From Anammoximicrobium sp964645045 (GTDB lineage Bacteria; Planctomycetota; Planctomycetia; Pirellulales; Pirellulaceae): a DNA stretch of 64,000 bases. This document shows, piece by piece, positions 17,992 through 26,316 of this stretch (within the stretch, counting starts at the first letter, position 1; each line of letters starts with the position of its first letter). The notes under the pieces were generated by a model. The model was not told the origin of the DNA. It ran no database searches and saw only the letters and a list, made by a program, of their open reading frames with translations. The stretch lies in NCBI GenBank assembly GCA_964645045.1, contig CAZXYZ010000009.1:1-64000 (forward strand), written 5' to 3'. Position numbers and translations under genes: made by a program.

Positions 17992-18986
17992 ATGCCGCGC
18001 GCCGGCCAACTTGCGATCACCCTGCTCGTTTGGATGCCCCTCGCGGAATTCACCGGGGTCGCCCCGGCCCGCGAGAACCCGCCGAAACCCCACGTCCTGC
18101 TGATCATGACGGACGACCAGGGCTACGGCGATTTCAGCTTGCATGGAAATCCCTACGTGCAGACACCCCACATCGACACCCTGGCCCGAGCCGGTGCGCA
18201 GTTCGGGCGGTTCTACGTCAATTCGTTTTGCTCGCCCACGCGCGCGGCCTTGCTGACGGGCCGCTACCCGTTGCGGTGCGGCGTTTGGGGAGTGACGCAC
18301 AGCAAGGAGACGATGCGGTTGGATGAGGTCACCCTGGCCGAAGGATTGCGGTCCGGCGGCTACCGCACCGCGTGCATCGGCAAATGGCACAACGGCGAAC
18401 AGTACCCCTACACACCGCCCGGGCAGGGTTTCGTCGAGTTCTTTGGTTTCCACAACGGCCACATCAACAATTACTTCGACGCCGAGCTGATTCGCGGCGC
18501 TCTGGGACCGGTTCCGACGCGCGGCTACGCTGCGCCGAGGAAAACCCGGTGATCTTGCACGCACCGCAGGCATTCTTCAGCGGCAGTCCGCGGTTCTTCG
18601 CCGGCCCCGGTTTCGCGCACGACTGGCTCACCGGCTGGACCGACGCCGCGTCCAAGATCTGGTTCGAGATGGACGTCGTTCGGCCGGGCGATTATGCCGT
18701 CGAGTTGCGGTACGCTTGTCCGGCGGCCGACGCCGGTGCGGAGATTTCTATCACCGCCGGGGATGCAAGACTGGAGGCCACGGTTCCCGCCGCCGAAGCG
18801 CCCGTGATTCCCTTGGCCCATCGCGACCAGACCGGTCGCGGGAAATACGTGAATCGCCAATGGGGTTCGCTCCCCCTGGGTCGATTGCCCCTCCCCGCCG
18901 GCCGCAACACGATGACGATCCAGGCCCAGACCTGTCCCGGCCAGCAAGTGCCGGAGTTGAAGGAAATCGTGCTGCGGCGGGAGTAG
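17992..18986 (+). pseudogene. Arylsulfatase pseudogene with internal deletion and frame change
   Basis: The 5' part (17992 to about 18531) encodes a signal-peptide-like start and the sulfatase N-terminal fold: PHVLLIMTDDQGYGDFSLHG with the metal-binding DD. It includes the formylglycine site FCSPTRAALLTGR (Cys80) and CIGKWHNGEQYPYTPPGQGF. It breaks off at VPTRGYA. From about 18537, in another frame, the C-terminal accessory domain of the same protein continues: VILHAPQAFFSGSPRFFAGP to a TAG at 18986. The whole centre of the sulfatase domain, a few hundred residues including the second set of metal ligands, is missing. The product cannot be active. The ends being otherwise clean suggests a recent deletion. 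Confidence 0.8.
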
Positions 18987-19122
18987 CAAGGCGGGGCAGG
19001 GTGCGCCCCGTGGCAGCATGAGACCCAGAGCGGAATTCGCAAGAATTCACTGGATTCTTTCGCCGAATGGACGCAAGGTAATGCCGAAATACCAGGCAAT
19101 TCGAACCGGCGTTGACCACCGT

Positions 19123-19150
19123 TTTAACTTTGCCGGCAACGGCTTATAAT
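19123..19150 (+). promoter_or_regulatory. Sigma-70-like promoter for the ParDE-like module
   Basis: A perfect -10 TATAAT at 19145-19150 has a weak -35 TTTAAC at 19123-19128 with a 16-base spacer. The antitoxin ATG follows 53 bases downstream, after a GGAGA site. A consensus -10 stands out in this GC-rich DNA. Confidence 0.45.
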
Positions 19151-19202
19151 GCTCTTACGTTCGGGACGGGGTGTTTGTCCTCGTGTCATGTGGAGATTAC
19201 CA

Positions 19203-19457
19203 ATGGCCGCCGATGCTTTTGTCAACGAAATCCAAGCTTTCTATGAGTTCTTGGGCCGGCGGATGGATGATCCGACAATCACGCCGGAACAAAGCGTGCG
19301 GGAATTTCGCGCCTATCAGGAGGAGTTGCGAAGTGCTCAAGCCGAACTGCGAGAGTCACACGAGGAGTATCGCCGGGGAAGGGGCAAGCCGCTGGACGTC
19401 GATGCGTTGATGGAAAGGGTGCGAACTCGTACGGCCCTGCACGGGAGCACCCCGTAA
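19203..19457 (+). CDS. Putative antitoxin partner of ParE-like toxin
   Basis: The ATG at 19203 (after GTGGAGATTACC) gives 84 residues; an upstream in-frame ATG at 19149 overlaps the predicted -10 box. The protein is charged and helical (FRAYQEELRSAQAELRESHE, then EYRRGRGKPLDVDALMERVR). No ribbon-helix-helix is obvious. It is assigned as antitoxin because its stop overlaps the start of a RelE/ParE-fold toxin (TAATG), its size is right, and C-terminal halves of such antitoxins look similar. A short planctomycete hypothetical protein family is the alternative. Confidence 0.6.
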   Translation: MAADAFVNEIQAFYEFLGRRMDDPTITPEQSVREFRAYQEELRSAQAELRESHEEYRRGRGKPLDVDALMERVRTRTALHGSTP

Positions 19458-19762
19458 TGCCTCGGATACTCTGGACGCCGCGGGCGGAACGGCACCTCGA
19501 AGACATCGCTTGTACCATCGCGGTGGACGATGCCCGTCCGCTCACCGCAGAGAGAATCGTACGGGAGATCCACAAGAAGTGCGACCTGTACGCCACAAAT
19601 CCGCTGCTCGGTGCGGCTCGTCCGGAGTTGGGAGCGACCTACCGAGCGTTTCGCCACAAGCGTTGGATCATCATTTACTATCCGCTGGACGATGATATTG
19701 TCGTCGAAGCGGTCTTCGATGCGGCCAGGGATTACCCGAGACTGTTTCGGCGGTGGGAGTAG
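19457..19762 (+). CDS. ParE/RelE-superfamily toxin
   Basis: A 101-residue protein of the ParE/RelE superfamily: ILWTPRAERHLEDIACTIA at the start, then ERIVREIHKKCDLYATNPLL, GATYRAFRHKRWIIIYYPLD and VEAVFDAARDYPRLF at the end. The pattern R-x-F-x-H-x-R-W-x-I-x-Y-x-x-x-x-D is the family hallmark. ParE members poison DNA gyrase, RelE members cleave mRNA; sequence alone does not decide. It shares one base with the preceding stop codon (TAATG), so translation is coupled. The module lies about 100 bp upstream of tRNA-Cys, a usual docking site for accessory DNA. Confidence 0.8.
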   Translation: MPRILWTPRAERHLEDIACTIAVDDARPLTAERIVREIHKKCDLYATNPLLGAARPELGATYRAFRHKRWIIIYYPLDDDIVVEAVFDAARDYPRLFRRWE

Positions 19763-19864
19763 CGCTCCCGACGTCCTGCTCGACCGGTTCGGTTTGGAAA
19801 CCACATGATTCCGTTTCGGCCCGAACCTCCTTAGAGATTTCGCGTCCTTGTAAGACATTCCCGG

Positions 19865-19936
19865 GACGCTGGAGCCGGACGGCTAGGCGGCCGCCTGCAG
19901 AGCGGCTTCAAGTGGGTTCGACTCCCACCGGCGTTT
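19865..19936 (+). tRNA. tRNA-Cys (GCA)
   Basis: A full cloverleaf can be drawn: acceptor GACGCTG/CGGCGTT (19865-19871 with 19929-19935, including two G-U pairs), D-stem GCC/GGC, and anticodon stem GCCGC/GCGGC with loop CTGCAGA giving anticodon GCA. The T-arm is GTGGG-TTCGACT-CCCAC and the discriminator is U73 (19936). U73 and GCA are identity elements of tRNA-Cys. CCA is not encoded. Confidence 0.9.
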
Positions 19937-20069
19937 CCTTTTTCGGAGCCAAGTGCCAATGCAAGCAGCGTTCGATGCCGTCTGCGCCAGCGGCGTACGG
20001 GGCGAGCCCGATTCGGGTGTTCGCCCGGTGCGTTCCGGACATGGGTTCTGACAAGGCGGCGTTGAGTGA

Positions 20070-20141
20070 ATGTGGTTAGCTCAATGGGGAGAGCACCGGA
20101 CCATTAACCCGGGTGTCGCGGGTTCGACTCCCGCACCACTG
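20070..20141 (+). tRNA. Divergent tRNA-like gene, possibly a tRNA-Asn (AUU) pseudogene
   Basis: The D-arm (GCTC-AATGGGGA-GAGC), variable loop and T-arm (GCGGG-TTCGACT-CCCGC) are excellent, and five acceptor pairs form (GTGGT/ACCAC). However, the first two acceptor positions mismatch (A-G, T-T), the last anticodon-stem pair is A-C, and position 33 is C instead of the near-universal U. The loop CCATTAA would give anticodon AUU (Asn codon AAU), where bacteria normally use GUU. I read it as a decayed or highly divergent tRNA about 130 bp after tRNA-Cys. Confidence 0.5.
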
Positions 20142-20572
20142 TGACAGGCTAAACCCCTGTTCCAACCAGGCGTGCAAACGCCACCATGAAGCCCGAGGGA
20201 GACGGTCGTCCGTTCGGTCGGCCGCCGTGGGCCGATTGCGGTCGCCAAGTGATTTTCCCGCCCCGGCCTCGCGGCTGGCCGGGAAAGGAACGCGGCGGCG
20301 GTGACGGCTGACGGCGGCGGCACCTGACAGCGCCCTGTAGTGTGTGGATACCGCCGCTGGCGGCTCTCGGTCGTCGCCGGCCAAGGTGGCTCGAGTGCGG
20401 CAGCCGGCTTCGGCCGGACGCCGGCTCAACTGCCACGGCCCGCCGGCGCCGAAGGCCGGGGCGGCTCAAGCGGCACTCCGCGCTGGGCGGTGTGATCGGC
20501 GCACGCACCGTCGCCCAACGGCGTGACAACAACCAGGAAGTTTGGTTTGCTCCACGAGGAGGAGCCGCAACG
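20142..20572. other. Intergenic region before the band-7 gene (431 bp)
   Basis: The frame of the following gene is open back to 20342, but the encoded peptide is Arg/Ala/Pro-rich and unlike SPFH proteins. The GGCGCC-rich stretch 20380-20470 contains short imperfect palindromes. No RNA gene or promoter could be defined. Confidence 0.5.
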
Positions 20573-21676
20573 ATGTTCTTGAACCGATACAAAATCCGCA
20601 GCTACGAGATGGGCCTGTACTTCCGCGACCGCGAGTTCCGGGGCGTGCTGGATGCCGGCACGCACTGGATCCTGGACCCGCTGGGCCGCGTCCGCGTGGA
20701 CGTCGTCTCGCGCCGCGATCCGTGGCTGGTGCATGACAAGCTGGACTTGATCGTCAAATCCGGCGCGCTTCGGGACCGCGCCGTGGTCGTGGACCTGAAG
20801 GACCAGCAGCGCGGTTTAATCTGGATCGACGGCCGTTTCAGCCACATCCTGCTGCCGGGCTTGTACGCTTTCTGGGCGGGCCAGAAAGACGTCCGGGTCG
20901 AAGTGATCGACGCGCGTCAGGTGCGGTTCGAGCATGCCGACTTGAAGGTCATCACTCGGTCGCGCACGGCAGCCCAGGCGCTGGATATCTGCACGGTCGA
21001 ACGCGACCGGCTGGGCGTGCTGTTCCAGGACGGCGCCTACGTGCAGACGTTGCCGCCGGGCCTGTACGCATTCTGGAAAGGCGCGGCGGACGCCCGGGTG
21101 GTCGACGTCGACTTGCGGGAAACGACGGCCGACATCAGCGGTCAGGAAATCATGACCGCCGACAAGGTCACGCTGCGTCTGAACGCTGCGGTCACGTACC
21201 GCATCGCCGATCCGCGCAAGGCGGTCAGCGGCACGGACGACGTGCGTCAGGCCCTGTACCGCGAAGCGCAATTAGCGCTGCGGGCCACGATCGGCGGGCG
21301 CGAGCTGGATGCGTTCTTGGCGGACAAGGACCAAGTTAGCCGGGAGATTGAACAGGCCCTGCGCGGCCGAGCGGGCGAGTTGGGACTGGCGATCGCCTCG
21401 GTCGGAATCCGCGACGTGATCCTGCCGGGCGAGATGAAGGACCTGATGAACAAGGTGACCGAGGCCAAGAAAGCGGCCGAGGCCAACTTGATCAGCCGCC
21501 GTGAGGAAACGGCGGCCATGCGCAGCCAAGCCAACACGGCCAAGCTGTTGCAGGACAGCCCGACCCTGATGCGGTTGCGGGAACTGGAGGTCCTGGAACG
21601 GATCGCCCTGGCCGGCAAGCTGAACGTTGTGCTCGGCGAAAAAGGCTTGGCCGACCGGGTTGTCAACCTGCTGTAG
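20573..21676 (+). CDS. SPFH/band-7 (slipin-like) protein
   Basis: The ATG at 20573 follows GAGGAGGAGCC and gives 367 residues. The N-terminal half holds two short repeated segments (LLPGLYAFWAGQKDVRVEVI and LPPGLYAFWKGAADARVVDV). The SPFH/band-7 core follows: IMTADKVTLRLNAAVTYRIA, VRQALYREAQLALRATIGGR, ASVGIRDVILPGEMKDLMNK, and a helix VTEAKKAAEANLISRREETA. The C-terminal helix resembles slipins that scaffold membrane microdomains. No clear N-terminal transmembrane helix is seen, so membrane attachment may be peripheral. It is a single gene with unknown clients. Confidence 0.85.
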   Translation: MFLNRYKIRSYEMGLYFRDREFRGVLDAGTHWILDPLGRVRVDVVSRRDPWLVHDKLDLIVKSGALRDRAVVVDLKDQQRGLIWIDGRFSHILLPGLYAFWAGQKDVRVEVIDARQVRFEHADLKVITRSRTAAQALDICTVERDRLGVLFQDGAYVQTLPPGLYAFWKGAADARVVDVDLRETTADISGQEIMTADKVTLRLNAAVTYRIADPRKAVSGTDDVRQALYREAQLALRATIGGRELDAFLADKDQVSREIEQALRGRAGELGLAIASVGIRDVILPGEMKDLMNKVTEAKKAAEANLISRREETAAMRSQANTAKLLQDSPTLMRLRELEVLERIALAGKLNVVLGEKGLADRVVNLL

Positions 21677-21809
21677 CCGGTATCCCGTACGGCAGGTTCT
21701 GCTGTGTCGAACGGTCTGGATGGAAATCTCGACGAACTGTGGCGTGCGAACCCGACTAACGCGGCCGGCAGCGTGAAGCCTTCGACGTGCTGATCCGGAA
21801 TGCCTCGAA

Positions 21810-24800
21810 CTACCTCGCGATCAGGTTCACCGCGTGGACCGTGCGGGTCCGTTCTTCGAGGTCGCCGGGCAGCGAACCTTTGAACCAGGCTTTGGCGCGG
21901 TAGCGGAACTCGTAGCCGTTAGGCAACAGCTTCAGCGGCGGGTACAGGGCGGCCTGGGCGCCCGGAGCCAACGGCGCTGTGTGCGGGTTTTCGTGACAGC
22001 CCGCACAGGACTTGGCTTCACCCGGCCGGACGTTGATCCAGGTCAATTGGTTGCCCACGACGCGGCGGTCACTGTCCAGCACTTGGAAATGCACTAACCG
22101 GTCGGCGGGCAACTCGACGCTGAACGAACCATCGGGCAGCAGCGGCGCGGTGCCCAGCACCCGGGCCAAAGTGCCGCCGTGGTTCCGCCAGACGACGTCG
22201 GGGCCGGTGTGCGTCTCGTGCCGGCCCACGACCGGCGTGCCTTCGACCAGCCGCACCCAGCGGCCCCGCTGAGGAACCTGCGGCTCTTGCGTGTTGTAGA
22301 CCGAGGCACACACCAGGCGGCCGGTGTAGCCGCTGCGGCGGGCGAGCAGGGGTTGAGTTGGGGGAGGCTGGCGCGCCACGAGCGGCCGCGGTTCGTAGTC
22401 CGCGGTGCGAGGGTCGTTGTAAATCAGCTCCAACTGTCCGGTCGCCGGATAGAACCGATACAAGCCCAAGTCGACCTGCGCGCGGTCCGGCGTTTTGGCG
22501 GTCGATGCACACAGGATCGAGCCGTCGGCCAGCGGCAGCGGCGTCGTGTAAGCACGGGTCTTGAAATCGGGCATCAGCAGCGTTTCGCAGTCGCGCCGGC
22601 CGCCCACCAGCGTCAATCCGCCTTGCGTCGAGACGACGATCTGCCGGCCATCCGGCATCGGCTGCGGTTGCGTCATCCGCAGCACGCGGTGGGTCAAGGG
22701 CGCCTCTTGCCCATCGTCGGGGCCGGGAGCGCCATGGTCCAGACTCCGCCAGAACAAGCGCCGCTCGGGGCCATACAACACCGCGTCCATCGTTCCATCG
22801 GCGTGGACGGCGTGCAGCGTCAATTCGGTCTTGTTTCGCGAATAGAAAACTTCCAAGCGGCTGAACGCGATCCGTCCATCGGGCAGCAGGGCCGGTTCGT
22901 TGTCGCGGCCGATGTTGGTCGCGATCGTGTGGATGTCACTGCCATCGGCATTCATCACGTGCAGCGAAGTGCAGGGGTAACCGTGATATTCGTCGCGGAT
23001 GCCCACGCGGCTGCAACCAAACACGATCCGGCCGTCGGGCAGGAACGCCGGCTGGATGTGGTGATAGGGGCCAAACGTCAATTGCTCCAGTCCGCTGCCA
23101 TCGGCGCCGATCCGCCAGACATGCCACCACGGATCGTTCTGTTCGCGCCGGGTGAAGATGACCTGCCGTCCGTCCCAGGAGATCTCGGGCGAGGCGACGT
23201 AACCGTCCGGAAAGCTCGTGAGCGGCGTGACTTGGCCGTCGGGCCGAGGCGGGTTGAGGCGGTAAAGATTGTTGCCCGGCCGATATTCGGGGCCGGAGTC
23301 GGTCACGACGTAGGTCTGCCGCCAGCGGTCGGCTTGTTCCACGGTGCCCAGCGTGTTGGGAATGTTGTTGTCGCCCTGGACGAAGACCAACGCGTCGAAA
23401 TCGGCCCGCGGCCAAAAACCGGGGGCGGGAACTTCGCTCGGCGCAGGTCTCCCCTCCGCGCTCGGCGCAGGTCTCCTGACCTCGCCGAAACCGCCGACCG
23501 CAGGTCTCCCGGATTCCGGAGACCTAGCGGTCGCGCTTGGTGCGGGGTCGGGAGACCCGCGCACAACCGGCAGATGCCCAGCGGCCTCCATCCGTACCTC
23601 CCGACGTTCCAATGCATCGCGGGCCACGTTGCGGACGCTCAGGAACGGATGCCGCAGGGCCGCTTCCTGGAGCGCCGCCAGCGCCGCAGGGTCGCCCAAT
23701 TCGTCCAGTGCTTGCGCCGCGGCGTGCCGCACTTCCAGCACGGACCGTTCGTCGTTCAGCACGGCGACGATCTGCGGTGTGTGCTCGACAGCGTCCAATT
23801 GTCCCAGAGCACGGACAATCGCCTCGCGCCAGCGCGGGCAGGGATCGTTGTACTCCTCATCCTTGAAGCGTCCGCTGTAGCCAAAATCGGCTTCGGCTCT
23901 GGACTCGGCCAGCGTTCTCGCCAGCGGCCCGATTGCGCGCCGGTCCCCGATCCAAGCCAGCGCCTTGGCAGCGTAGATCCGCACCCAGCCGCTGTCGTGT
24001 TGGAGCAGGGCGGCCAGGCGTGGCAGATCGTCGTTGGCGTCTTCGCCGCACAGCGCCGGCAGCCAGGTCGCGATTCGGCGTGGCGGAAACACGGGCCACA
24101 TTTCCGCGTCGGAGACCGCTGCTGCGGCACGCGGTTGGCCAAGCCGCTCGAACGCATGTTCGAGGGCGTCGCGGCGGACTCCGGCTTGCTCGACCAGGTG
24201 GCGTGTCAGCCGGTGGTACACTTCCGGCTCGTACACGACGTAGCTGTCAAAATCGCTCGGCAAGTTGGCCATGATCTGCGGCGCAAGCTGGCGGAGCGTC
24301 GGCTGGTCCTCCGCCGCGTCCAACGGCAACCGGCACAGCGCCATGGCGATCGAGTAGGGAGTCTCCAGCATGCGATCCTCGCTGGGAAAGCCCATCCGGT
24401 CGTCGGCCGGGACATCCGGCGGGTCGGTGCCGTCCAACCGTCTGGCGTAGCGGGCGTAAGCGGCCAGCAGGTGCGGCACGGCACGACGGTCGCCGTACTC
24501 GCCCAACGCATCGGCCGCGTTCCGGGCCCACAGCGGCCGGTCGAGCAAGGTCAGCAGTTTCTGGAAGCCTGCCTCATCCCGCAGCCGTCCCAGCGCGCGG
24601 ATCGCGGTCCGCACGGCCACGCGGTCCCGTGGCACCGCCGAAGGCTCCGGCTCCAACAGGTTCAGCACGGCAGCTGCCGCACCGATTCCGCCCAGCGCGC
24701 CCAGCGCCCGGGCGCCGCGTTCTTCGCGCCATGCCCGTTCATCCGCGGGCGCGGCTGCGATCGTCAATTCGGCACCGGGTGCGTACACCTCGATTTCATA

Positions 24801-25748
24801 CAACGTCGTCGGGTAGATCCGCCGCACCGTGTCGAAACTGGTGATCCGCACATACCGTGCCTGGCGGGCGGGGAAGCCAACCGCCCACACGACCGGGGAC
24901 GCGCCGGTGTGGTGGGTCACGACGTCGAACTGCGTGCCGTCCAGGCTTACCGCCAACTCGCAATCCGTCATGCAGAACTCGGAGCCATACTGATACACGA
25001 TGGCTTGAGCGATCTCCAGCGGCCGGCCCAAATCCAATTGGCACCACTGGGGGAACGGAACATTCTTCGTTTGCCAGAAGGCGCCGCCTTCTGTCGTGCC
25101 GTCGACCAAATCGCCGGGCGCGCCCTTGTATTGGCTGGACACCGTCACCTTGGCACCGTAAGCCAAGCTGCGCGAGCGGCGCGGCCCCAGCAGCGCCAGC
25201 ACCTCGTCCGGCGGACGATCCGCGGGAACGCCGGCCCACCACTGCCGCCATTGCTCCGCCTGCAGCTTGCGTTGGGTGGGCAAGGCCGGCGCGTCGAACG
25301 GAAACTCCATGCCGGTCAAGTTCGTCAGGGCGACCCACGCCGATTGCCGGACGCTCCAATCTTCGTCGGCCAACATCTCGATCAGCGGCGCCACCGCCGC
25401 TCGTCCGCCGCACCACGCCAAGGCCATCACGGCGTTGCGGCGGACCGGTGTTTCGGCATCCCGCAAGCGTTCGACAAGCGCGGTTTCCGCGCGGTAGGCC
25501 CGCTGAAACCCCAACGCTTCCGCCGCCCACGCGCGGACGGCCGGCGAGGTATCCTCCAGCTGAGCGACGTGCTGCGTAACCTGCGCATCAAAGGGGCCGC
25601 TGCCGGGCGACGCCCCGGGAGCGTTGCGAACCGAGCTGAAGCACAAGGCCAACCAGACGATGCACGAGGCAACAATTCTACCGACCGGAGCGACGCCCGG
25701 TCCGCGGCACTTGTCCGCGACCTTTCGAGTCTGTGATGCCTTCGCCAT
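21810..25748 (-). CDS. Secreted HEAT / F5-8C / TolB-like propeller protein with CXXCH motif (HZS-alpha-like)
   Basis: The ATG at 25748 gives 1312 residues. An N-terminal hydrophobic segment (ASCIVWLALCFSS) acts as a signal. HEAT repeats cover about 45-130. An F5/8 type C discoidin domain at about 200-320 includes LVDGTTEGGAFWQTKN and VRITSFDTVRRIYPTTLYEI. More HEAT repeats follow at about 330-700. A TolB/WD-like propeller spans about 775-1150 (ISWDGRQVIFTRREQNDPWW, QPAFLPDGRIVFGCSRVG). The C-terminal part contains YTGRLVCASVYNTQEPQVP, which resembles the hydrazine synthase alpha middle domain. A heme-binding motif CAGCH lies near residue 1248. Planctomycetes have many such proteins; anammox chemistry is not implied. 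An inserted palindromic repeat interrupts residues about 723-775. Confidence 0.8.
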   Translation of the reverse strand: MAKASQTRKVADKCRGPGVAPVGRIVASCIVWLALCFSSVRNAPGASPGSGPFDAQVTQHVAQLEDTSPAVRAWAAEALGFQRAYRAETALVERLRDAETPVRRNAVMALAWCGGRAAVAPLIEMLADEDWSVRQSAWVALTNLTGMEFPFDAPALPTQRKLQAEQWRQWWAGVPADRPPDEVLALLGPRRSRSLAYGAKVTVSSQYKGAPGDLVDGTTEGGAFWQTKNVPFPQWCQLDLGRPLEIAQAIVYQYGSEFCMTDCELAVSLDGTQFDVVTHHTGASPVVWAVGFPARQARYVRITSFDTVRRIYPTTLYEIEVYAPGAELTIAAAPADERAWREERGARALGALGGIGAAAAVLNLLEPEPSAVPRDRVAVRTAIRALGRLRDEAGFQKLLTLLDRPLWARNAADALGEYGDRRAVPHLLAAYARYARRLDGTDPPDVPADDRMGFPSEDRMLETPYSIAMALCRLPLDAAEDQPTLRQLAPQIMANLPSDFDSYVVYEPEVYHRLTRHLVEQAGVRRDALEHAFERLGQPRAAAAVSDAEMWPVFPPRRIATWLPALCGEDANDDLPRLAALLQHDSGWVRIYAAKALAWIGDRRAIGPLARTLAESRAEADFGYSGRFKDEEYNDPCPRWREAIVRALGQLDAVEHTPQIVAVLNDERSVLEVRHAAAQALDELGDPAALAALQEAALRHPFLSVRNVARDALERREVRMEAAGHLPVVRGSPDPAPSATARSPESGRPAVGGFGEVRRPAPSAEGRPAPSEVPAPGFWPRADFDALVFVQGDNNIPNTLGTVEQADRWRQTYVVTDSGPEYRPGNNLYRLNPPRPDGQVTPLTSFPDGYVASPEISWDGRQVIFTRREQNDPWWHVWRIGADGSGLEQLTFGPYHHIQPAFLPDGRIVFGCSRVGIRDEYHGYPCTSLHVMNADGSDIHTIATNIGRDNEPALLPDGRIAFSRLEVFYSRNKTELTLHAVHADGTMDAVLYGPERRLFWRSLDHGAPGPDDGQEAPLTHRVLRMTQPQPMPDGRQIVVSTQGGLTLVGGRRDCETLLMPDFKTRAYTTPLPLADGSILCASTAKTPDRAQVDLGLYRFYPATGQLELIYNDPRTADYEPRPLVARQPPPTQPLLARRSGYTGRLVCASVYNTQEPQVPQRGRWVRLVEGTPVVGRHETHTGPDVVWRNHGGTLARVLGTAPLLPDGSFSVELPADRLVHFQVLDSDRRVVGNQLTWINVRPGEAKSCAGCHENPHTAPLAPGAQAALYPPLKLLPNGYEFRYRAKAWFKGSLPGDLEERTRTVHAVNLIAR
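23431..23580. repeat. Palindromic GCAGGTCTCC element inserted in frame in a gene
   Basis: This stretch consists of repeated words: GCGCAGGTCTCC (twice), CTGACCTCGCC, CTCCCGGATTCCGGAGACCT and GTCGGGAGACCCGCGC. These make several mutually inverted arms. Translated on the minus strand it gives a Pro/Ser/Arg/Gly-rich linker between the HEAT repeats and the propeller, with no stop codon. It looks like a dispersed repeat tolerated in a domain linker. Confidence 0.7.
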
Positions 25749-26316
25749 CGGAACTGATCCCTTTCCTTCGAGAGTCTCGCGGCCGCAATCCTCCGCTGTC
25801 CAGTCTCTGGCAGCCGCCGGCAATCATAACGTGGCTGCGCGTATCCTGCCACACGCTGACGGCCGAAAGCCCTCGCTGTGGCCGAAACCAAAGTCGTTTA
25901 ACGGCAAGCCGAAGGAGGACAATCAGGTACCTTGTGGATGGTTATTCTTGACGTGCCGCCTGGGGTTGGTCGCTACGATTCCCAAAAAATAGAAGAGGAC
26001 GTGTGCGAGCGGGTTCACGATCCGTCGTCCGCCACGGAAACAACTGTGTCGCCCGCAATTCCGGTTCAGTCGCGACATCTACGAAAACGAAAACAGCCAG
26101 TATCGAAATTGACATTTGGTTGATGGATGGCGGAACCCTACCTCTGTGCCGGGGTTGAAATGAGTAGGGATTTTCTGCGCGCATCGAACCTTTGGGTCCA
26201 GGATTCGAGGTGCAAGTTCGCTTTTGACGGACTATATTAACTGGTCGGTCCCGATTACTTAAGTCTTGCAGAGGCCGGACCCTCCGAGCCTCGCTGCCGC
26301 CAACAGAGGTGATACC
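25749..26316. other. Divergent intergenic region (568 bp)
   Basis: It lies between the minus-strand HEAT/propeller gene and the plus-strand secretin-like gene and is lower in GC than its surroundings. It must hold the promoters of both. An AT-rich box ACTATATTAAC at 26231-26241 is about 75 bases upstream of the GTG at 26317 and may be part of a promoter; no convincing -35 was found. I saw no RNA gene or protein-like frame. Confidence 0.5.

Noticed and set aside
22179..25736. Open frame of 1185 codons on the plus strand
   Set aside because: It is the antisense of the HEAT/propeller gene, has an Arg/Gln/Val-rich composition, no domain and no ribosome site; it exists because of high GC.
21810..25748. 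Anammox hydrazine synthase subunit
   Set aside because: Similarity is limited to a domain shared by many planctomycete proteins; there is only one CXXCH, and no beta/gamma subunits or other anammox genes.
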